64,000 nucleotides of DNA, from positions 260,207 to 324,206 of the forward strand of contig NZ_KI912267.1 of NCBI RefSeq assembly GCF_000235425.2. The letters are read 5' to 3'. Made by a program: the position numbers and the translations under genes. The stretch's first letter is position 1; every line of letters begins with the position of its first letter. A model generated the notes under the pieces. That model had not been told where the DNA came from and did no database searches. It saw only the letters and a list, made by a program, of their open reading frames with translations. Below are positions 59,460-64,000 of this stretch, piece by piece. The stretch is from Pseudofrankia saprophytica. Its GTDB lineage: Bacteria; Actinomycetota; Actinomycetes; Frankiales; Frankiaceae.

Positions 59460-60479
59460 GTGAAGCAGCAGAAGGTCATCGTCGTCACCGGGGCGAACGG
59501 CGGTATCGGTGCAGCGGCTGCGCGCGAGCTGGCGCGGCAGGGGCACCGACTGGCGCTGATCGGACTCGAGCGGGCGGACACCGAGCGGATCGCGGCAGAG
59601 CTCGGGGCGACGGCATACGTCGCGGATTTCTCCTCGTTCGCGCAGGTGCGCGAGCTGGGCCGGCGGCTGCTGGCCGACCTGCCACGCATCGACGTCCTGG
59701 TGAACAACGCCGGGATGATGAGCGGCGCGCGGCGCGCGGTCACCGAGGACGGCAACGAGTGGACCCTGCAGGTCAACCACCTCGCGCCGTTTCTCCTGAC
59801 CCAGCTGCTCGCGCCGCGCCTCGCCGAGTGGGACGGCCGGGTGGTCGTCACGGCCAGCCTGATGAGCAGCAGCCGACTCGCCCGTTTCGATCCCGAACGG
59901 ATGGTCAACGGCCGCCGCTATCGGGCGCTCGACGCGTATGCCGCCTCAAAGCTGGCGAACATCGCGTTCGCCGCCGAGATGCCCGAACGAATTGGCGGGG
60001 TCCGGGCGGTGTCGTTTCATCCGGGCATCGTGCGCACGAACTTCGGGGCCGAGGGCCCGATGTTCGTGCGCACGTTCATGCGCTCCCCGTTCCGCGCGCT
60101 CCTGCGCTCGCCCGAGCAGGCCGCCGACACGCTGGTGTGGCTCGCCACCGTCGAGGGCACGCGGCTCGTCGACGGCGCCTACTACTTCGACCGCCGTCCG
60201 GCCCAGCCGAACCCGCTCGTGTTCGACCGCCGGTTCCGGCGCGCCCTGTGGCGGCGTACGTCCGAGCTGGTGAACGCGACTGGGGCGCACGCGCCCATGG
60301 CCGAGGCCGGCCAGGTCAACGCGGCGTCGGCGGCCGCGGCGCTGACCGATGCGGCCCACACAGCCAGGTTGGACGCGGCCCGGTTCGAGGCCGTCCGGCT
60401 GGACGCGGTGAGCGCGGCGCTGGCCAACGTTCGGCAACGTGCCGGCGAACCCGACTCGCTGACCGCCGGCGCTCTCTGA
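59460..60479 (+). CDS. SDR-family oxidoreductase with Ala-rich C-terminal extension
   Basis: 339 aa from GTG 59460; the codons between ATG 59397 and here lack G/C third-position bias. NAD(P) loop VTGANGGIGAAAARELARQG, NNAG with MMSGARRAV, catalytic Tyr-Lys in YAASKLANIAFA. This resembles retinol-dehydrogenase-like SDRs acting on hydrophobic substrates. After the core (about residue 275) an Ala-rich amphipathic tail of about 65 residues is unusual. Ends at a strong hairpin terminator. Confidence 0.87.
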   Translation: MKQQKVIVVTGANGGIGAAAARELARQGHRLALIGLERADTERIAAELGATAYVADFSSFAQVRELGRRLLADLPRIDVLVNNAGMMSGARRAVTEDGNEWTLQVNHLAPFLLTQLLAPRLAEWDGRVVVTASLMSSSRLARFDPERMVNGRRYRALDAYAASKLANIAFAAEMPERIGGVRAVSFHPGIVRTNFGAEGPMFVRTFMRSPFRALLRSPEQAADTLVWLATVEGTRLVDGAYYFDRRPAQPNPLVFDRRFRRALWRRTSELVNATGAHAPMAEAGQVNAASAAAALTDAAHTARLDAARFEAVRLDAVSAALANVRQRAGEPDSLTAGAL

Positions 60480-60483
60480 GACG

Positions 60484-60529
60484 GACGAGGGGCCCGGGGG
60501 CGGCTTTCGCCGCCCCCGGGCCCCTCGTC
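60484..60529. terminator. Very strong bidirectional hairpin
   Basis: Perfect 21-bp arms (60484-60504 and 60509-60529) flank the 4-nt loop TTTC; the core is GGGGCCCGGGGGCGGC against its complement. It lies 5 bp after the SDR stop and 15 bp before the amidohydrolase stop, so it can end transcripts from both directions. No T-run is needed in high-GC actinobacteria. Confidence 0.9.
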
Positions 60530-60543
60530 GACTGCTGCGCCGG

Positions 60544-61806
60544 CTACGCGGCCGCCGCGTGCTTCGCGGCGTAGCGACGGGCCCACTCGGCGCGGGGGAC
60601 GATGGCCGTCTCCACGTCGGTGGCGGTCGCGCGCAGAGCGCCGACCGTGGCCTTCTCCTTCGGGATCTGCGCGAACGTGTCCCAGTTGAAGAAGCGGGAG
60701 GCGTTCTCCCAGGTGATCTTGTTGATGTCCGCGTCGTCGGCGCCGGCGTTGTTCAGCTCGTTCAGGACGAACTCGGGAGCGGTCGGCCAGATCGAGTCGG
60801 AGTGCGGGTAGTCGCACTCCCAGGCGATGTTGTCGATGCCGATCTCGTGGCGCAGCTTCAGCGTGGTCGGGTCGGTGACGTAGCAGGCCAGCGTGTGCTC
60901 GCGGAAGACCTCGCTCGGCAGCCTTCCGCCGAAGTCCCGGCGCAGCCAGCGCTGGTTCGTGTAATGGCGGTCGCAGCGGTCCAGGTAGAACGGGATCCAG
61001 CCGATGCCGCCCTCGGAGAACGCGAACTTCAGGTCGGGGTAGGAGCGCATCGCCGGGCCCCACAGGACGTCCTGCGCGGCCAGCGCCGAGATCTGGCAGG
61101 CCAGGATGATCAGGTTGTCGATCGGCGCGTCCGGCGCGCCCTTGATGGCGCCGAAGCCCTGGCCGATGTGCAGGCACCAGACCAGGCCGGTGTCGGACAT
61201 CGCCTTGAAGACCGGGCCCCAGTAGTCGATGTCGTGGTAGCTCGGCAGGCCTTCGAGGTGGGGCTGCTCGGGCATCGTGACGGCCTTGACCCCGCGGGCG
61301 GCGACCCGGTGGATCTCGTTGACCATCAGCTGCGGGTCCCAGGTCGGCACCAGCGCGATCGGGATGAACCGGCCCGGGTAGGCGCCCGCCCAGCCGTCGA
61401 CGTGCCAGTCGTTGTACGCCTCGATCATCGAGACGGTGATCTCGTCCTTGTAGTGGGTGAGATGACCGGCAGAGAAGCCCGTGAAGGTCGGGAAGCACAT
61501 CGAGGCGAGGATGCCGTTGCGGTCCATGTCGCGGACGCGGGCGTGGATGTCGTAGGCGCCGGGACGCATCTCGGCGAAGCTCGCCGGGTTCTTGTCCCAC
61601 TCCTCGGCGGGCCAGGAGACGACGGCGTTCAGGCCGGAGACGCCGGTCGGGCGGCCGCGGTAGATCCACCGCTCGATGCCGTCCTCGCCCTTCTCGACGT
61701 GCGGCGCGAGGTCCGCCCACTTCGCCGGCACACGGCCGTCGAACATGTCCGGCGGCTCGACCACATGATCATCGATGCTGACCAGGATCATCTCGTCGAT
61801 GTTCAT
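60544..61806 (-). CDS. Amidohydrolase (PF04909-type metal-dependent TIM-barrel)
   Basis: 420 aa from ATG 61806. The N-terminal MILVSIDDHVVEPPDMFDGRVPAKW is the D-x-HxxEP opening of this family, with GLVWCLHIGQG (metal His), KFAFSEGGIGWIPFYLDRCD and ECDYPHSDSIWPTAPE (catalytic Asp) later in order. The family covers decarboxylases and hydrolases of aromatic acids. Divergent from an AraC regulator, which probably controls it. Confidence 0.9.
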   Translation of the reverse strand: MNIDEMILVSIDDHVVEPPDMFDGRVPAKWADLAPHVEKGEDGIERWIYRGRPTGVSGLNAVVSWPAEEWDKNPASFAEMRPGAYDIHARVRDMDRNGILASMCFPTFTGFSAGHLTHYKDEITVSMIEAYNDWHVDGWAGAYPGRFIPIALVPTWDPQLMVNEIHRVAARGVKAVTMPEQPHLEGLPSYHDIDYWGPVFKAMSDTGLVWCLHIGQGFGAIKGAPDAPIDNLIILACQISALAAQDVLWGPAMRSYPDLKFAFSEGGIGWIPFYLDRCDRHYTNQRWLRRDFGGRLPSEVFREHTLACYVTDPTTLKLRHEIGIDNIAWECDYPHSDSIWPTAPEFVLNELNNAGADDADINKITWENASRFFNWDTFAQIPKEKATVGALRATATDVETAIVPRAEWARRYAAKHAAAA

Positions 61807-61909
61807 CTGGCACTTACCTCCTCAAACGCGGGGCGACGGGGCCAGGCGGCTGGGCACGGAAGAACATCGGCCTGTGCCTGACCCTCAGCTAGTTGTACGC
61901 TTCGTCACC

Positions 61910-62845
61910 ATGTCCGTCTCCGCACGTTCGGCCAGGAATCCCACCGAAACGGCCACGGACCAGGCTACGGCACAAATCGTCGACGCGAGGTGGCTGGCCG
62001 AAAGCCCGCGGTCACGGTTCTCGCCGGGACCACCCACCACCGACCAGGGGCGGATCCACCGTGGCACGGTCGACCTGCGCCAGGGTGGGGCCGCGCTTGG
62101 CGGCGGCTACCAGTACGAGGGCGAGCGGCTGGTCACCGGCTGGCACTCACACGACATGCACCAGATCGAGTACGGCGTCTCCGGCGTCGTCGAGGTGGAG
62201 ACCGCCGCCGGCCACTACCTGCTGCCGCCGCAGCAGGCCGCCTGGATCCCGGCGGGCCTGGAGCACCAGGCGACGATGAACGCCGCGGTGCGCACGGTGT
62301 CGGTGATGTTCGACCCGCGCATCGTGCCGTACCCCGGCGACCGGGCCCGCATCCTCGCGGTCTCCCCGTTGATCCGGGAGATGATGCTCTACGCCCTGCG
62401 CTGGCCGATCTCGCGGCCCGAGTCCAACGAGGTCTCCGACGGGTTCTTCCGGACGCTCGCCCACCTGGTCGCCGAGTCGCTCGATCACGAGGAGCCGCTG
62501 AGCCTGCCGACCTCGACCGACCCGGTGGTGGCGGCGGCGATGGTCTACACCCGCGAGCATCTCGACACGGTCACCGCGGCCGCGGTGAGCCATGCGATCG
62601 GGGTGTCCGAGCGGACGCTGCGCCGCCAGTTCGCCGCCGAGCTGGGCATGCCCTGGCGCGGCTACCTGCTACAGGCCCGGCTGCTGCGGGCGATGGCGCT
62701 GCTCGCCGAGCCGGGCCCTTCGGTGCTGGACGTGTCGCTGGCGGTCGGCTTCGAGAACGTCAGCGCCTTCGCCCGCGCGTTCGCCCAGCGCTGCGGCGAG
62801 ACCCCGTCGGCCTACCGCCGCCGCGTGGCCGGCGCGCCAGGCTGA
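61910..62845 (+). CDS. AraC-family transcriptional regulator
   Basis: 311 aa from ATG 61910. The N-terminal cupin-like sensor holds GWHSHDMHQIEYGVSGVVEVETAAGHYLLPPQQAAWIPAGLEHQ. The C-terminal double helix-turn-helix reads VSHAIGVSERTLRRQFAAELGMPWRGYLLQARLLRAMALL and DVSLAVGFENVSAFARAFAQRCGETPSAYRR. A TACGCT -10-like box lies 9 nt before the ATG with no ribosome site, suggesting a leaderless transcript. Likely regulates the divergent amidohydrolase. Confidence 0.92.
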   Translation: MSVSARSARNPTETATDQATAQIVDARWLAESPRSRFSPGPPTTDQGRIHRGTVDLRQGGAALGGGYQYEGERLVTGWHSHDMHQIEYGVSGVVEVETAAGHYLLPPQQAAWIPAGLEHQATMNAAVRTVSVMFDPRIVPYPGDRARILAVSPLIREMMLYALRWPISRPESNEVSDGFFRTLAHLVAESLDHEEPLSLPTSTDPVVAAAMVYTREHLDTVTAAAVSHAIGVSERTLRRQFAAELGMPWRGYLLQARLLRAMALLAEPGPSVLDVSLAVGFENVSAFARAFAQRCGETPSAYRRRVAGAPG

Positions 62846-62861
62846 TCACGCGCCAGGCTGA

Positions 62862-64000
62862 TCACGGGCCCGGCAGGGTTATCTGGACCTCCGGGCTGGC
62901 GGCGATCGACGGGGCGCTGGTGTCGGCGATCCGGCGCGCGACGCGCCACCACAGGGCCAGCTGGGCGAGTGCGAGCAGGATGGCGAACGGGAACAACGTC
63001 CACGCTCCCGCGACCTGCAGCAGCGTGCCGGCCAACCAGGGCAGCAGTGCGCCGCCCACCAGCCCGCCGGCGGTGAGCACCCCGATGGCGGTCGGCACGA
63101 GGCCCGCGGAGGTCAGGCGCGGCGTGACCGCCATGGCCGTCGGGAAGATCGGGCCGAGGAAGAAGCCGAGCAGCAGGAACGCGGCGCTCGCCAGGCCCGC
63201 CGTGCCCGGCGCCGCCCACGCGAGCACGCCCGCGACCGTCGTCCCGGCCATGCACGCGTACATCAGGCCGGTCTGGGTCAGCCGCAGCCGGGCGGTGACC
63301 GGGGTGGTGAGGAACCGGCCGGCGGTGAGGCCGAGCCAGTACCCGCTGGTCGTGTAGCCCGCCAGCAGGCCGGAAACGGACCGTTCCTCGACAAGGTAGG
63401 TATAACCCCAGTTTCCGACGGCGATCTCCAGGCCGACGTAGACGGCCAGCATGCCCGCGCCGAGCAGCACCGCCGGCTGGCGCAGCACCGCGGGAAGGCC
63501 AGCGGCCGGCCGCCCGCCGCCGCCCGCCGCTGACCCGGTCGACCCGTCCGGGGGTGCGGACGCGGTCAGCAGCGGGTCGGCGGCGGGTGCCGGGAAGGTG
63601 ACGGCGGCGGCCAGGAGTGTCGGCGCGGTGACGACCGCGAGCACCAGCATCACGGTCGGCCAGCCGGTGAACGTCAGCAGCCACGCCGCGAGCAGCGGGC
63701 CGATCAGCGCGCCGACGCCGAAGAAGGCGTGCAACCGGTTGAGCAACGCCGTCGACCCCGGCCGAGCGGTGAGGTAGACGTTCAGGACGCATTCCAGCAG
63801 GCCCGTCGCGAAGCCCATGAGCAGCGACAGCACGACGAACACGAGGAAGGGCGGCCGCGTCGAGGTGAAGAGCCACGCACACAGGAGCAGCGCGCCGAAG
63901 CCGAGCAGCATGCGCCGGGTACCGAGCCGGCCGACGATGGGTCCGGTCAGCGAGCTGGCGATGACGTAGCCGGCCGCGCTGGTGAAGAACGTCGCGCCGA
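62862..64000 (-). CDS. MFS transporter, 5' end beyond the window
   Basis: The frame is open from 62862 to the window edge (about 379 codons), so the N-terminus lies to the right. Visible at the edge is SAAGYVIASSLTGPIVGRLGTRRMLLGFGALLLCAWLF, where GRLGTRR is the motif-A-type loop; an internal ATG at 63911 is not the start. About ten hydrophobic helices follow, with AGYTTSGYWLGLTAGRFLTTPV and FLLLGFFLGPIFPTAMAVTPRL typical of the FucP/sugar-type MFS group. Convergent with the AraC gene; a 16-bp tandem duplication spans both stops. Confidence 0.85.
   Translation of the reverse strand, partial: GATFFTSAAGYVIASSLTGPIVGRLGTRRMLLGFGALLLCAWLFTSTRPPFLVFVVLSLLMGFATGLLECVLNVYLTARPGSTALLNRLHAFFGVGALIGPLLAAWLLTFTGWPTVMLVLAVVTAPTLLAAAVTFPAPAADPLLTASAPPDGSTGSAAGGGGRPAAGLPAVLRQPAVLLGAGMLAVYVGLEIAVGNWGYTYLVEERSVSGLLAGYTTSGYWLGLTAGRFLTTPVTARLRLTQTGLMYACMAGTTVAGVLAWAAPGTAGLASAAFLLLGFFLGPIFPTAMAVTPRLTSAGLVPTAIGVLTAGGLVGGALLPWLAGTLLQVAGAWTLFPFAILLALAQLALWWRVARRIADTSAPSIAASPEVQITLPGP

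Overview
The window is very GC-rich with strong G/C third-codon bias, frequent GTG starts and short Ala/Pro/Gly-rich linkers. Together with a complete conservon (cvnA-D plus a CYP157-type P450), a LigD-type ligase, LLM flavin oxidoreductases, many SDR, acyl-CoA and MFS genes, this points to a high-GC actinobacterium. A Frankia/Pseudofrankia-like organism is my best guess, from gene style and not from a database match.

Layout. 1-65 is the N-terminus of an IS110-type transposase cut by the window edge, with its non-coding flank up to 299. 300-7965 is housekeeping and stress: purU, a universal stress protein, an acyl-CoA ligase, an odd Hsp70 with two substrate-binding beta-domains, a thioesterase, a PPOX-fold protein and a DUF1232 protein. 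8002-10954 is a copper module (CopC, then a CopD-CtaG fusion). 11087-14045 holds membrane proteins and a carboxylesterase. 14313-16304 is a ketopantoate-reductase-like/rhodanese fusion. 16461-18759 is an MFS exporter with a TetR regulator. 18813-21232 holds YccF, a disordered small protein and an FAD monooxygenase. 21233-21909 is a decayed stretch with a MerR remnant. 21910-23733 is a two-domain LigD.

25264-29651 (minus strand) is the conservon: CvnA sensor kinase, CvnB roadblock, CvnC DUF742, CvnD GTPase, then a P450 whose K-helix lacks ExxR. 30638-33369 is galT-galK, followed by a GT-C mannosyltransferase, an MpaB-type oxygenase, a divergent MFS/MarR pair with a paired operator, an SDR, an unusual Ser/Thr kinase, DUF1272 and a DJ-1/PfpI protein.

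43226-47737 is the most striking gene: one polypeptide with TIR, an uncharacterised middle domain, NACHT ATPase, pentapeptide repeats and about 14-15 WD40 blades encoded by near-identical 126-bp units. Its architecture is that of an NLR-like STAND sensor with a TIR effector, a plausible anti-phage or self-recognition system.

47937-52559 holds an LLM oxidoreductase, an IclR regulator, a DUF222 protein without its HNH part and a repeat-rich stretch. 52817-57865 has a PrxQ/Bcp peroxidase, a methyltransferase and a four-gene ABC transporter/two-component operon joined by ATGA overlaps. 58141-64000 has a second methyltransferase, an SDR ending at a very strong hairpin terminator, an amidohydrolase divergent from an AraC regulator, and an MFS gene that runs off the window.
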